Shown piece after piece: positions 1 through 8,044 of a stretch of 51,539 bases of DNA. The notes under the pieces are model-generated. The model ran no database searches. It was not told the DNA's origin and saw nothing but the letters and a program-made list of their open reading frames with translations. Source of the DNA: Trabulsiella odontotermitis (GTDB lineage: Bacteria; Pseudomonadota; Gammaproteobacteria; Enterobacterales; Enterobacteriaceae); assembly GCF_030053895.1 (NCBI RefSeq), contig NZ_CP125782.1, positions 1 through 51,539 on the forward strand, in the 5' to 3' direction. Position 1 is the stretch's first letter, and the number at the start of each line of letters is the position of its first letter. Both the position numbers and the translations under genes were made by a program.

Positions 1-52
1 GGTGCGCCACATCCTGAAGATGCGTAGATTTACGTGCATAGCCGATTTTCAT
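1..52 (-). CDS. resP: Serine resolvase, N-terminal part (continues at 51539)
   Basis: These bases encode the first 17 residues of a small serine recombinase, starting at ATG 52-50 (MKIGYARKSTHLQDV...). The N-terminal pattern (GYARKST, with the nucleophile serine at residue 9) is that of Tn3-type resolvases. The codon split at base 1 is completed exactly by bases 51539-51538. The gene is therefore whole, and the window is a circle opened here. See the entry at 51022-51539 for the rest of the protein. Confidence 0.93.
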   Translation of the reverse strand, partial: MKIGYARKSTHLQDVAH

Positions 53-246
53 TCTTTTCTCGCTAATTAGTTTATGGGGTTATTGTTATGTTGATACAGT
101 AACGAGTTTTTGTTACATGAGGGGAGTCATTTTTCGGGAGAAGTCAGGACTTTTCAAAGGACTGTCACAAAAACCATCGTTTTTGATACATTAATTTAAC
201 CAATAGGTTGCAGATCAAATCGCCTGTAACAGCCTTTCTGGCTGTT
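53..246. promoter_or_regulatory. Presumed res/promoter region of the resolvase gene
   Basis: This AT-rich stretch lies upstream of the minus-strand resolvase start and ends at the integron IRi. It contains no gene. Resolvases of this family act at a res site next to their own gene, so this is its expected place, but I could not assign subsites by eye. Bases 242-246 (CTGTT) are the left copy of the integron target duplication. Confidence 0.5.
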
Positions 247-448
247 TGTCGTTTTCAGAAGACGGCTGCACTGAACGTCAGAAGCCGACTGCACTATAGC
301 AGCGGAGGGGTTGGATCCATCAGGCAACGACGGGCTGCTGCCGGCCATCAGCGGACGCAGGGAGGACTTTCCGCAACCGGCCGTTCGATGCGGCACCGAT
401 GGCCTTCGCGCAGGGGTAGTGAATCCGCCAGGATTGACTTGCGCTGCC

Positions 449-1439
449 CTACCTCTCACTAGTGAGGGGCGGCAGCGCATCAAGCGGTGAGCGCACTCCG
501 GCATAAATCATCGTCGTAGAGACGTCGGAATGGCCGAGCAGATCCTGCACGGTTCGAATGTCGTAACCGCTGCGGAGCAAGGCCGTCGCGAACGAGTGGC
601 GGAGGGTGTGCGGTGTGGCGGGCTTCGTGATGCCTGCTTGTTCTACGGCACGTTTGAAGGCGCGCTGAAAGGTCTGGTCATACATGTGATGGCGACGCAC
701 GACACCGCTCCGTGGATCGGTCGAATGCGTGTGCTGCGCAAAAACCCAGAACCACGGCCAGGAATGCCCGGCGCGCGGATACTTCCGCTCAAGGGCGTCG
801 GGAAGCGCAAACGCCGCTGCGGCCCTCGGCCTGGTCCTTCAGCCACCATGCCCGTGCACGCGACAGCTGCTCGCGCAGGCTGGGTGCCAAGCTCTCGGGT
901 AACATCAAGGCCCGATCCTTGGAGCCCTTGCCCTCCCGCACGATGATCGTGCCGTGATCGAAATCCAGATCCTTGACCCGCAGTTGCAAACCCTCACTGA
1001 TCCGCATGCCCGTTCCATACAGAAGCTGGGCGAACAAACGATGCTCGCCTTCCAGAAAACCGAGGATGCGAACCACTTCATCCGGGGTCAGCACCACCGG
1101 CAAGCGCCGCGACGGCCGAGGTCTTCCGATCTCCTGAAGCCAGGGCAGATCCGTGCACAGCACCTTGCCGTAGAAGAACAGCAAGGCCGCCAATGCCTGA
1201 CGATGCGTGGAGACCGAAACCTTGCGCTCGTTCGCCAGCCAGGACAGAAATGCCTCGACTTCGCTGCTGCCCAAGGTTGCCGGGTGACGCACACCGTGGA
1301 AACGGATGAAGGCACGAACCCAGTGGACATAAGCCTGTTCGGTTCGTAAACTGTAATGCAAGTAGCGTATGCGCTCACGCAACTGGTCCAGAACCTTGAC
1401 CGAACGCAGCGGTGGTAACGGCGCAGTGGCGGTTTTCAT
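449..1439 (-). pseudogene. intI1: Class 1 integrase IntI1, frameshifted and with an internal deletion
   Basis: The tyrosine recombinase that moves gene cassettes between attI1 and attC. Residues 1-210 read normally from ATG 1439. At 809-811 an extra T on the coding strand (GTTTGCG where the family has GTTGCG) breaks the frame. The C-terminal part resumes in another frame and ends ...PPLTSER at 449. It still has the HxLR box (HTLRHSF) and the catalytic tyrosine (TTMIY). Directly after that tyrosine about 24 bp are missing, removing eight residues (THVLKVGG in the usual protein). The locus spans 991 bp, which equals 1014 + 1 - 24. The integrase is probably dead as written. The frameshift could be a sequencing error, but the 24-bp deletion looks real. 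Confidence 0.9.
1324..1352 (+). promoter_or_regulatory. Integron cassette promoter Pc (hybrid type) inside intI1
   Basis: TGGACA (1324-1329), a 17-bp spacer, and TAAACT (1347-1352) form the Pc variant usually called H1, of moderate strength. It reads outward over attI1 and would drive dfrA14. The second promoter, P2, is inactive here: TTGTTA (1443-1448) and TACAGT (1463-1468) are separated by only 14 bp, because the activating GGG insertion is absent. Confidence 0.88.
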
Positions 1440-1449
1440 GGCTTGTTAT

Positions 1450-1469
1450 GACTGTTTTTTTGTACAGTC
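1450..1469. promoter_or_regulatory. LexA box at the intI1 promoter
   Basis: The sequence GACTGTTTTTTTGTACAGTC sits just upstream of the intI1 start. It matches the LexA operator that puts class 1 integrases under SOS control. mucAB on this plasmid also has a LexA box, at 45578. Confidence 0.7.
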
Positions 1470-1512
1470 TATGCCTCGGGCATCCAAGCAGCAAGCGCGT
1501 TACGCCGTGGGT

Positions 1513-1578
1513 CGATGTTTGATGTTATGGAGCAGCAACGATGTTACGCAGCAGGGCAGTCGCCCTAAAACAAAGTTA
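1513..1578 (+). other. attI1: attI1 recombination site
   Basis: The 5' conserved segment ends with the usual attI1 sequence and the core GTTAAC at 1575-1580. The crossover falls after G1575, where the dfrA14 cassette joins. Confidence 0.88.
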
Positions 1579-2146
1579 ACCCAGGATGAGAACCTTGAAA
1601 GTATCATTGATGGCTGCGAAAGCGAAAAAAAAACGGCGTGATTGGTTGCGGTCCAGACATACCCTGGTCCGCGAAAGGGGAGCAGCTACTTTTTAAAGCA
1701 TTGACCTACAATCAGTGGCTTCTGGTGGGTCGCAAGACGTTTGAATCTATGGGCGCACTCCCCAATAGGAAATACGCGGTCGTTACCCGCTCAGGTTGGA
1801 CATCAAATGATGACAATGTAGTTGTATTTCAGTCAATCGAAGAGGCCATGGACAGGCTAGCTGAATTCACCGGTCACGTTATAGTGTCTGGTGGCGGAGA
1901 AATTTACCGAGAAACATTACCCATGGCCTCTACGCTCCACTTATCGACGATCGACATCGAGCCAGAGGGGGATGTTTTCTTCCCGAGTATTCCAAATACC
2001 TTCGAAGTTGTTTTTGAGCAACACTTTACTTCAAACATTAACTATTGCTATCAAATTTGGAAAAAGGGTTAACAAAGCTATGCAATCGACGGCAAAAAGC
2101 TTCGTTCGCTTCGCGCACTACGCCTTTTCCGCGATTGATAGCGACG
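1576..2146 (+). mobile_element. dfrA14 gene cassette with attC
   Basis: The cassette runs from the TTAAC after attI1 to the G of the attC core GTTATGT (2146-2152). The attC spans about 2066-2152. Its 5' inverse core overlaps the dfrA14 stop codon (GGTTAAC), as is usual in compact cassettes. Confidence 0.85.
1596..2072 (+). pseudogene. dfrA14: Trimethoprim-resistant dihydrofolate reductase DfrA14, frame broken near the N terminus
   Basis: A class-A DHFR that reduces dihydrofolate and is insensitive to trimethoprim. The usual start is TTG at about 1596 (reading MKVSLMAAKAK). Codons then run into nine consecutive A (1625-1633) where the gene normally has five. The +4 shift separates the first ~11 residues from the rest. 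The remainder (IGCGPDIPWSAKGEQL to IWKKG, stop 2070-2072) is intact. The missing N-terminal strand carries part of the folate/NADPH pocket, so a product started internally at GTG 1638 would probably be inactive. The homopolymer could be a base-calling error. Expression would come from Pc. Confidence 0.85.
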
Positions 2147-2162
2147 TTATGTGAATATTGAA

Positions 2163-2309
2163 ATGAGCATTCCAAAGAAAGGAAGTAGAAAAATTATCGT
2201 GGGCGAAAATGAGTTTTTGTGGCTCATTAGGTCAAAACTCACATATTCGCAGGACTGTTTAGGTACAGAAATGACTGCGGTCGTTGAACCGGATGCCGGT
2301 CCTCACTGA
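2163..2309 (+). pseudogene. Truncated cassette ORF after dfrA14
   Basis: Directly after the dfrA14 attC a frame starts MSIPKKGSRKIIVGENEFLW and runs 48 codons. It reads into the mobC fragment near 2284, where the sequence character changes. It is the 5' end of a cassette gene that I do not recognise, cut off when mobC/IS6100 was joined on. No attC follows it. Confidence 0.55.
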
Positions 2310-2559
2310 TGAAGAAGTGAACACCGTACGGGAATCGTGCCGGCAGCTTGGAGCTATCGGCCGGAACCTCAACCAGGTGGCCAGGGCCTTGAACATCGAG
2401 TTCAGGGAAAGTGACAAGCTCAAGCAAGAGGCCATCGAAAAACTGGCCGAACGGATCGACCAGCATTTGGACCATGTGTCTGAGCTGTTCGATAAGACCT
2501 GGAGCCGGTGGCACGATTGTCATTTTCAGAAGACGACTGCACCAGTTGATTGGGCGTAA
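2284..2559 (+). pseudogene. mobC: MobC-family mobilisation protein fragment
   Basis: The frame VLTDEEVNTVRESCRQLGAIGRNLNQVAR with a following coiled-coil-like helix matches MobC relaxosome accessory proteins of small mobilisable plasmids. The likely start is ATG 2293. From 2518 the frame runs into the inverted IRt fragment, so its last 14 residues (HFQKTTAPVDWA...) are not native. No relaxase or oriT partner is present here. It is a scar of an earlier recombination, often seen beside IS6100 in dfrA14 integrons. Confidence 0.75.
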
Positions 2560-2640
2560 TGGCTGTTGTGCAGCCAGCTCCTGACAGTTCAATATCAGAA
2601 GTGATCTGCACCAATCTCGACTATGCTCAATACTCGTGTG
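2518..2640 (+). repeat. Inverted 123-bp IRt fragment left of IS6100
   Basis: Begins TGTCATTTTCAGAAGACGAC. It is the exact reverse complement of 3550-3672 apart from the shorter extent. The 123/152-bp pair around IS6100 is the hallmark of In4-type integrons and forms a very long inverted repeat. Confidence 0.88.
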
Positions 2641-3520
2641 GGCTCTGTTGCAAAAATCGTGAAGCTTGAGCATGCTTGGCGGAGATTGGACGGACGGAAC
2701 GATGACGGATTTCAAGTGGCGCCATTTCCAGGGTGATGTGATCCTGTGGGCGGTGCGCTGGTATTGTCGCTATCCGATCAGCTATCGCGACCTTGAGGAA
2801 ATGCTGGCGGAACGCGGCATTTCGGTCGACCATACGACGATCTATCGCTGGGTCCAGTGCTACGCCCCGGAGATGGAGAAGCGGCTGCGCTGGTTCTGGC
2901 GGCGTGGCTTTGATCCGAGCTGGCGCCTGGATGAAACCTACGTCAAGGTGCGGGGCAAGTGGACCTACCTGTACCGGGCAGTCGACAAGCGGGGCGACAC
3001 GATCGATTTCTACCTGTCGCCGACCCGCAGCGCCAAGGCAGCGAAGCGGTTCCTGGGCAAGGCCCTGCGAGGCCTGAAGCACTGGGAAAAGCCTGCCACG
3101 CTCAATACCGACAAAGCGCCGAGCTATGGTGCAGCGATCACCGAATTGAAGCGCGAAGGAAAGCTGGACCGGGAGACGGCCCACCGGCAGGTGAAGTATC
3201 TCAATAACGTGATCGAGGCCGATCACGGAAAGCTCAAGATACTGATCAAGCCGGTGCGCGGTTTCAAATCGATCCCCACGGCCTATGCCACGATCAAGGG
3301 ATTCGAAGTCATGCGAGCCCTGCGCAAAGGACAGGCTCGCCCCTGGTGCCTGCAGCCCGGCATCAGGGGCGAGGTGCGCCTTGTGGAGAGAGCTTTTGGC
3401 ATTGGGCCCTCGGCGCTGACGGAGGCCATGGGCATGCTCAACCACCATTTCGCAGCAGCCGCCTGATCGGCGCAGAGCGACAGCCTACCTCTGACTGCCG
3501 CCAATCTTTGCAACAGAGCC
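2641..3520 (+). mobile_element. IS6100 (IS6 family), complete
   Basis: 880 bp bounded by perfect 14-bp inverted repeats GGCTCTGTTGCAAA (2641-2654) and TTTGCAACAGAGCC (3507-3520). Confidence 0.96.
2702..3466 (+). CDS. tnpA: IS6100 transposase
   Basis: A 254-residue IS6-family DDE transposase. The start MTDFKWRHFQGDVILWAVRW (ATG 2702) aligns with IS6/IS26 relatives; an upstream ATG at 2666 adds 12 unaligned residues and is unlikely. Visible features are the N-terminal helix-turn-helix (YRDLEEMLAERGISVDHTTI) and the catalytic residues: D in RLDETYVKV, D in LNTDKAPSY, E in NNVIEADHGKLK. IS6 elements transpose by cointegrate formation and recruit neighbouring genes. Confidence 0.95.
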   Translation: MTDFKWRHFQGDVILWAVRWYCRYPISYRDLEEMLAERGISVDHTTIYRWVQCYAPEMEKRLRWFWRRGFDPSWRLDETYVKVRGKWTYLYRAVDKRGDTIDFYLSPTRSAKAAKRFLGKALRGLKHWEKPATLNTDKAPSYGAAITELKREGKLDRETAHRQVKYLNNVIEADHGKLKILIKPVRGFKSIPTAYATIKGFEVMRALRKGQARPWCLQPGIRGEVRLVERAFGIGPSALTEAMGMLNHHFAAAA

Positions 3521-3672
3521 TCCGTCGCCATGCTCACCTCGCTTTGGTGCACACGAGTATTGAGCATAGTCGAGATTGGTGCAGATCACTTCTGATATTG
3601 AACTGTCAGGAGCTGGCTGCACAACAGCCATTACGCCCAATCAACTGGTGCAGTCGTCTTCTGAAAATGACA
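3521..3672 (-). repeat. 152-bp IRt fragment right of IS6100
   Basis: Carries the outer transposon end IRt (final bases ...GTCTTCTGAAAATGACA). The target duplication CTGTT follows at 3673-3677. Confidence 0.88.
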
Positions 3673-3732
3673 CTGTTTGTATATAATCATGAAAAAATGG
3701 TGAGTAGAGTTTCAGGGTAACAGGGGATGCTT

Positions 3733-4941
3733 ATGTCGGTTTTCCACAACTGGCTACTTGAGATCGCATGTGAGAATTACTTCGTCTACATCAAACGCCT
3801 TTCCGCCAACGATACCGGCGCAACAGGTGGTCACCAGGTAGGGCTTTATATCCCTTCAGGTATCGTTGAAAAACTCTTTCCGTCTATCAACCATACCCGT
3901 GAACTGAACCCTTCGGTTTTTCTCACCGCACATGTGTCATCGCATGATTGCCCTGACAGCGAAGCCAGGGCAATTTATTATAACAGCCGTCATTTTGGTA
4001 AAACCCGGAATGAAAAAAGGATTACCCGCTGGGGTAGAGGCAGCCCACTTCAGGATCCTGAAAATACAGGGGCTCTGACGCTCCTGGCTTTCAAGCTTGA
4101 TGAGCAAGGGGGGGACTGTAAGGAAGTAAATATTTGGGTATGCGCCAGCACTGATGAAGAGGACGTCATTGAGACCGCTATTGGTGAAGTTATACCCGGA
4201 GCGCTTATATCCGGCCCCGCAGGACAGATTCTAGGCGGACTATCTCTACAGCAAGCGCCAGTAAATCATAAATATATTCTACCTGAAGACTGGCACCTGC
4301 GCTTTCCGTCGGGAAGTGAAATTATTCAGTATGCAGCCAGCCATTATGTGAAAAATTCCCTTGATCCGGATGAGCAACTTCTTGACCGCCGGCGCGTGGA
4401 GTACGACATATTTCTATTGGTTGAGGAACTGCATGTTCTGGATATCATCCGGAAAGGATTTGGCTCTGTGGATGAATTTATTGCGCTGGCCAATTCTGTC
4501 AGCAATCGCCGTAAATCCAGAGCCGGGAAGTCGCTGGAACTGCACCTGGAGCATCTATTCATTGAGCACGGCCTGCGACACTTTGCGACGCAGGCCATCA
4601 CAGAAGGTAATAAAAAACCCGATTTCCTTTTCCCTTCCGCAGGGGCTTACCACGATACTGAGTTTCCCGTAGAAAATCTGCGCATGCTGGCAGTCAAGAC
4701 TACCTGTAAGGATCGCTGGCGTCAGATACTGAATGAGGCCGATAAAATTCATCAGGTGCATCTGTTTACACTCCAGGAGGGAGTTTCTCTGGCTCAATAT
4801 CGGGAGATGCGGGAGTCGGGTGTCAGATTGGTCGTGCCATCATCTCTGCACAAAAAATACCCGGAGGCGGTGAGAGCTGAGCTAATGACGCTAGGTGCGT
4901 TTATTGCTGAGCTGACAGGGCTTTACGCAGATATTCCATAG
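3733..4941 (+). CDS. ecoRIIR: Type II restriction endonuclease R.EcoRII (CCWGG)
   Basis: The homodimeric EcoRII nuclease cuts before CCWGG and needs a second copy of the site as allosteric effector. The product is about 402 residues. Residues ~1-175 form the B3-like effector-binding domain (start MSVFHNWLLEIACENYFVYI). The C-terminal half is the nuclease domain (e.g. NKKPDFLFPSAGAYHD, LAVKTTCKDRWRQIL with the catalytic K/R cluster). ATG 3733 is preferred because GGGG at 3723-3726 lies 6 nt upstream; ATG 3727 would sit directly on it. The gene converges tail to tail with the methylase (33-nt gap). The coding region is intact and GC-poorer than the integron. It also helps retain the plasmid, because losing it leaves unprotected host DNA. 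Confidence 0.97.
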   Translation: MSVFHNWLLEIACENYFVYIKRLSANDTGATGGHQVGLYIPSGIVEKLFPSINHTRELNPSVFLTAHVSSHDCPDSEARAIYYNSRHFGKTRNEKRITRWGRGSPLQDPENTGALTLLAFKLDEQGGDCKEVNIWVCASTDEEDVIETAIGEVIPGALISGPAGQILGGLSLQQAPVNHKYILPEDWHLRFPSGSEIIQYAASHYVKNSLDPDEQLLDRRRVEYDIFLLVEELHVLDIIRKGFGSVDEFIALANSVSNRRKSRAGKSLELHLEHLFIEHGLRHFATQAITEGNKKPDFLFPSAGAYHDTEFPVENLRMLAVKTTCKDRWRQILNEADKIHQVHLFTLQEGVSLAQYREMRESGVRLVVPSSLHKKYPEAVRAELMTLGAFIAELTGLYADIP

Positions 4942-4974
4942 ATTATCTCCCGGCATAAATACCGGGAGGAGCGA

Positions 4975-6408
4975 TCAGATTCGTTCAACCTTGCACGAAT
5001 CGGCATTAACCGCTTTCAGGATATAAGGTTCAAGCAGTTTGGCTACGGCTTCAAACACGGGCACCACTACGGAGTTACCGAACTGCCTGTACGACTGAGT
5101 GTCTGACACAGGAATGCGAAAAGGCCTGCCATCTACTTTTTCAAAACCCATAAGGCGCGCGCACTCTCGCGGAGTCAGCCTGCGGGGCCGATGCGCCTGA
5201 TTTTCTTCGTTCGCGAAGTCTGTTTCACCTGTGGCCATATCCCAGCCACGGTCTATCAGAATTTCAGACCCGTCTTTGTGATAGCGAGCAGAAAGCGTAC
5301 GGGCAATGCTTTCTTTATTTTCAGGATTAACGAGGCCAAAACCGAATCCGTTACCCTTAGCTGCGTGCTTTTTGGCGTAGTTATAGAGATACTCCCAGAG
5401 TTTCGGCGTCAGTATATATTTGCTGTCAACCACGGGTTCCAGCAGTTCGCCAAATGACGGACGCTGTTCCGGATAAAAACGACTAATATCGCGCAGGGTA
5501 AAGCCCTGGTGAATGTTCAGATCACGGCGGAAACCGACCAAAACGATACGTTCTCGGTGCTGAGGTAAAAAGTGCTTTCCGTCGATAACTTTAGGATCGT
5601 TTTTGCCCATCTCAGCTGCATCCGCAACTTCATAGCCCAGTTCGTCGAGGGTATCCATGATGACTTTAAAGGTTTTACCCTTGTCATGGCTCTTCAGGTT
5701 TTTAACGTTTTCAAGAACAAAGATGGCAGGTTTTTTTGCGCGGATAATACGCGCCACATCGAAGAAAAGCGTTCCCTGAGCCTCACATTCGAAACCATGC
5801 GCGCGCCCGAGCGAGTTTTTCTTGCTTACGCCCGCAAGGCTAAACGGTTGACAGGGGAAACCTGCTAGAAGTACATCATGATCCGGCACATGCTCATTAA
5901 TGTAAGCATAGGCATCGTTTTCAGGTACTTCAGGTTTATCACTGAGCGTGACTTCACGAATATCGAGATTGAAAGTGTGTTCCTGAGCATCGTTAAACCA
6001 GTTAGCTTTATATGTGCGCACAGCCTCTTTATTCCATTCACTGGTAAAAACGCACTGGCCACCGATGGTTTCGAAGCCCTTCCGTATACCTCCAATCCCA
6101 GCAAACAGGTCAATAAACCGGAAGGCATAGTCAGGGTGATGTGCAGGCGCTTCCGGAAGCATTTTTCGTAGAAGTTCCTCTTCGGCTAACGTCAGCGTCT
6201 TAGGTGAGCACTTACCATTAATCCAGCGATTAAGAGTCTCGCGACTCCACTCATTTTTACCAACTTTTCTAAGCAGTTCAGCCACGTACTTCTGGTCATA
6301 GATTTCCAGCACCTGCCCGAGCAGCTTTTTATCATTTTCCTGTCGCAGTTGTTCTTCCGCTTCTGCTTTCTCAAGCAGATCCTGCGCCAGTAATTCAAAT
6401 TCAGACAT
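4975..6408 (-). CDS. ecoRIIM: C5-cytosine methyltransferase M.EcoRII
   Basis: 477 residues. It methylates the inner cytosine of CCWGG and so protects DNA from R.EcoRII; host Dcm has the same specificity. An N-terminal segment of ~95 residues includes a helix-turn-helix-like stretch ([20 protein letters not shown]), known in EcoRII to repress its own promoter. Then come the catalytic motifs in order: [15 protein letters not shown] (motif I), [11 protein letters not shown] (motif IV, catalytic Cys), FVLENVKNL (motif VI), [11 protein letters not shown] (motif VIII), the variable target-recognition region, and FGNSVVVPV (motif X). ATG 6408 ([10 protein letters not shown]) gives the family length. 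The longer frame from 6450 adds 14 residues. The promoter should lie in 6409-6506. Confidence 0.97.
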
Positions 6409-6506
6409 ATTGCCTCCATTGGGTCTTATGGGTGAAACTGTATCACTCATTTGACCCAGATTGAATGTTTTTATCTGGATATTTAAACAGGTTTATTGTT
6501 AGGTAA

Positions 6507-6794
6507 CGCACGTTGGCCACGCTGGAGCGTCTTCTGGGCCTGCTGTCGGCCTTTGAGGTCGTGGTATGGATGACGGATGGCTGGCCGCTGTATGAACCCC
6601 GCCTGAAGGGAAAGCTGCACGTTATCAGCAAGCGTTACACTCAGCGCATTGAGCGACATAACCTGAATCTGAGACAACATCTGGCAAGGCTGGGACGGAA
6701 GTCACTGTCGTTCTCAAAATCGGTGGAGCTGCATGACAAGGTCATCGGGCATTATCTGAACATAAAACACTATCAGTAAGTTGGAGTCATTACC
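6507..6794 (+). mobile_element. IS1 remnant (3' end with IRR)
   Basis: The right inverted repeat TAAGTTGGAGTCATTACC ends at 6794. The left side is lost at about 6507, leaving ~290 of 768 bp. It encodes the InsB C terminus (from TLATLERLLGLLSAFEVVV to IGHYLNIKHYQ, stop 6777-6779). It marks the border between the EcoRII region and the kikA/korB operon. Confidence 0.9.
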
Positions 6795-6996
6795 GGTTCT
6801 CTTTGTCTTTTAGTGATTCTATAAACCTCATTACGTCTGAATATAAAAATCTATTATTTGATTTATGTGGCTCATGAGGTTGTGGGATGGTCTTGTTTTT
6901 GAATGTGCCAGTTTTCTTAATGGCAAAGATTAACTCACCTTCTGTTATTCCTAACATTTCAGCAAATGTTTTTGCTTCTATAGTTACTGACTTCAT
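6790..6996 (-). CDS. Small putative DNA-binding protein, C terminus set by IS1
   Basis: 68 residues starting MKSVTIEAKTFAEMLGITEG. The N-terminal half looks like a short helix-turn-helix (KTFAEMLGITEGELIFAIKK) of the AlpA/MerR type; this is inference. It follows the Mrr-like gene by 4 nt, so the two are probably co-translated. Its stop TAA lies inside the IS1 terminal repeat (6790-6792), which means the natural C terminus was removed by IS1 and the present end (KDKENR) is accidental or nearly so. I do not recognise a named family. Confidence 0.6.
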   Translation of the reverse strand: MKSVTIEAKTFAEMLGITEGELIFAIKKTGTFKNKTIPQPHEPHKSNNRFLYSDVMRFIESLKDKENR

Positions 6997-7000
6997 TTAA

Positions 7001-7648
7001 TTAACTCTCATGGTATCGATTTTCTTTACCGGCATCTTTAACAATGGTGCTCGTTTCTAGTGTTGCTGCGGTACGCTTCATCATCGTCTGCGGGGCGGTT
7101 GCGATAGTGAAGGAGCTGCCGGGCGTGAGCAAATCTATCAGGCGCTGGCCGCTGATAATCTCCATCCGTTCACTGGCAATACTGACAGATTTTGAACCTG
7201 CGCCGGTTTTCCCGGTATGGCAAAACAGACCGCGACAGTTATGACGTTTAAGCAACTTCTCGAACTCCTGTACGTGCTGTAAAGCAATATGGCCGCGATA
7301 GCGTTTAGCCTGAATAAGATAGCGATATTTTCCTATTATTACCTGGCCGTCAATGCCTCCATCGCCGGTATAGCGTTTGTTTCTGATGGTTCTGAAGCCA
7401 TGCGCTTCAAATCCTTCCAGCAACAGTTCTTCAAACACAAAAGGATCAATTTTCCTCAGGTAGTTAATTTTTTGTGGGAAGCCCGGCAAACGTTTTATGC
7501 GCTCCAGCACCCGCCGCGCACTTTGCTGCTTCCTTTTGTGTCGCCTGTGCCGTACTGAACGCCGGAAGAATACAACGGCAAGCAGTGCGATGGCGCTGCA
7601 AGCCCATAGAATAAGGTTTTCTGTAGTGGGGAAGGGGATCATGGTCAT
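7001..7648 (-). CDS. Membrane-anchored Mrr-like restriction endonuclease domain protein
   Basis: About 215 residues from ATG 7648 (MTMIPFPTTENLILWACSAI); ATG 7642 is also possible. The upstream extension to 7792 runs through a terminator hairpin and is unlikely. A transmembrane segment (residues ~10-26) and a basic stretch are followed by a Mrr_cat-type nuclease core: FEELLLEGFEAHGF, GDGGIDGQVIIG, YLIQAKRYRG. These supply the D...QxK catalytic set. In pKM101-like plasmids this position is labelled stdB; I assign that name only by position. The membrane anchor plus nuclease fold could mean a role in DNA handling during transfer, but its function is unproven. Confidence 0.72.
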   Translation of the reverse strand: MTMIPFPTTENLILWACSAIALLAVVFFRRSVRHRRHKRKQQSARRVLERIKRLPGFPQKINYLRKIDPFVFEELLLEGFEAHGFRTIRNKRYTGDGGIDGQVIIGKYRYLIQAKRYRGHIALQHVQEFEKLLKRHNCRGLFCHTGKTGAGSKSVSIASERMEIISGQRLIDLLTPGSSFTIATAPQTMMKRTAATLETSTIVKDAGKENRYHES

Positions 7649-7667
7649 AGTGGGCTTTCTGAGGGTA

Positions 7668-7692
7668 AAGAAAAGGGCGGTTAAACCGCCCT
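7668..7692 (-). terminator. Rho-independent terminator after the lipoprotein gene
   Basis: Arms AGGGCGG (7674-7680) and CCGCCCT (7686-7692) are followed on the minus strand by TTTTCTTT. It separates the lipoprotein gene from the nuclease gene. Confidence 0.8.
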
Positions 7693-7697
7693 GGTGT

Positions 7698-8009
7698 TTA
7701 GCGACGGCTGTATACCTGCCACGAAGCGCTGCCTGACTGATTCTGGCAAATCCGCCCGTAAAGTACGGTGCCGGTCGAGTAGCGGGCGCCATTCAGATAG
7801 CAATAGCCGCTGGATTGCAGCAGTTCGTTGCGCAGCTTTTCTTCCTGCTTTGATAGCCGGGACTCCGCAGACTGCAAACGAACGGATAATTCGTTAATCT
7901 GGCGTTGCTGGTTATTCAGCTGGCTCTGCATCGCATTACCTTTATCCTGGCTGACGCAACCAGTTAAGAGAGCTGTACAGGCTAATGCACTTAATATTAT
8001 TTTTTTCAC
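7698..8009 (-). CDS. Small lipoprotein with coiled coil (DUF1496-like C terminus)
   Basis: 103 residues. The signal peptide ends in a lipobox LLTGC (Cys at ~18), so it is an outer- or inner-membrane lipoprotein. Residues ~30-65 are a glutamine-rich coiled coil (MQSQLNNQQRQINELSVRLQ). The C terminus (SGYCYLNGARYSTGTVLYG, RICQNQ) resembles the short two-cysteine DUF1496 domain. It lies between kikA and the nuclease gene in the same minus-strand operon. A role at the cell surface in transfer or phage exclusion is possible but not shown. Confidence 0.7.
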   Translation of the reverse strand: MKKIILSALACTALLTGCVSQDKGNAMQSQLNNQQRQINELSVRLQSAESRLSKQEEKLRNELLQSSGYCYLNGARYSTGTVLYGRICQNQSGSASWQVYSRR

Positions 8010-8044
8010 GTTGGCTCCTTAAATTGAGATTATTCCTAGTTCGC

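Larger units (their letters stand above)
247..3672. mobile_element. Class 1 integron in a Tn402-type shell
   Basis: The left end is IRi (TGTCGTTTTCAGAAGACGGC at 247) and the right end is IRt (ends ...TCTGAAAATGACA at 3672). Both are bordered by CTGTT (242-246 and 3673-3677), the 5-bp duplication made by Tn402-family transposition. Inside, in order, are intI1, attI1, a dfrA14 cassette, a truncated cassette, a mobC fragment, and IS6100 flanked by inverted 123-bp and 152-bp IRt fragments. There is no qacEdelta1/sul1 3' conserved segment and no tni gene, so the unit cannot move itself. Related dfrA14-mobC-IS6100 arrangements are known from other IncN plasmids. Confidence 0.93.

Noticed and set aside
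1369..1641. 90-codon frame through attI1 into dfrA14
   Set aside because: It covers promoter and attI1 DNA, and its end exists only because of the extra A in dfrA14.
2627..3448. 273-codon frame antisense to the IS6100 transposase
   Set aside because: Shadow of the high-GC transposase gene; similar antisense frames occur over both IS26 copies.
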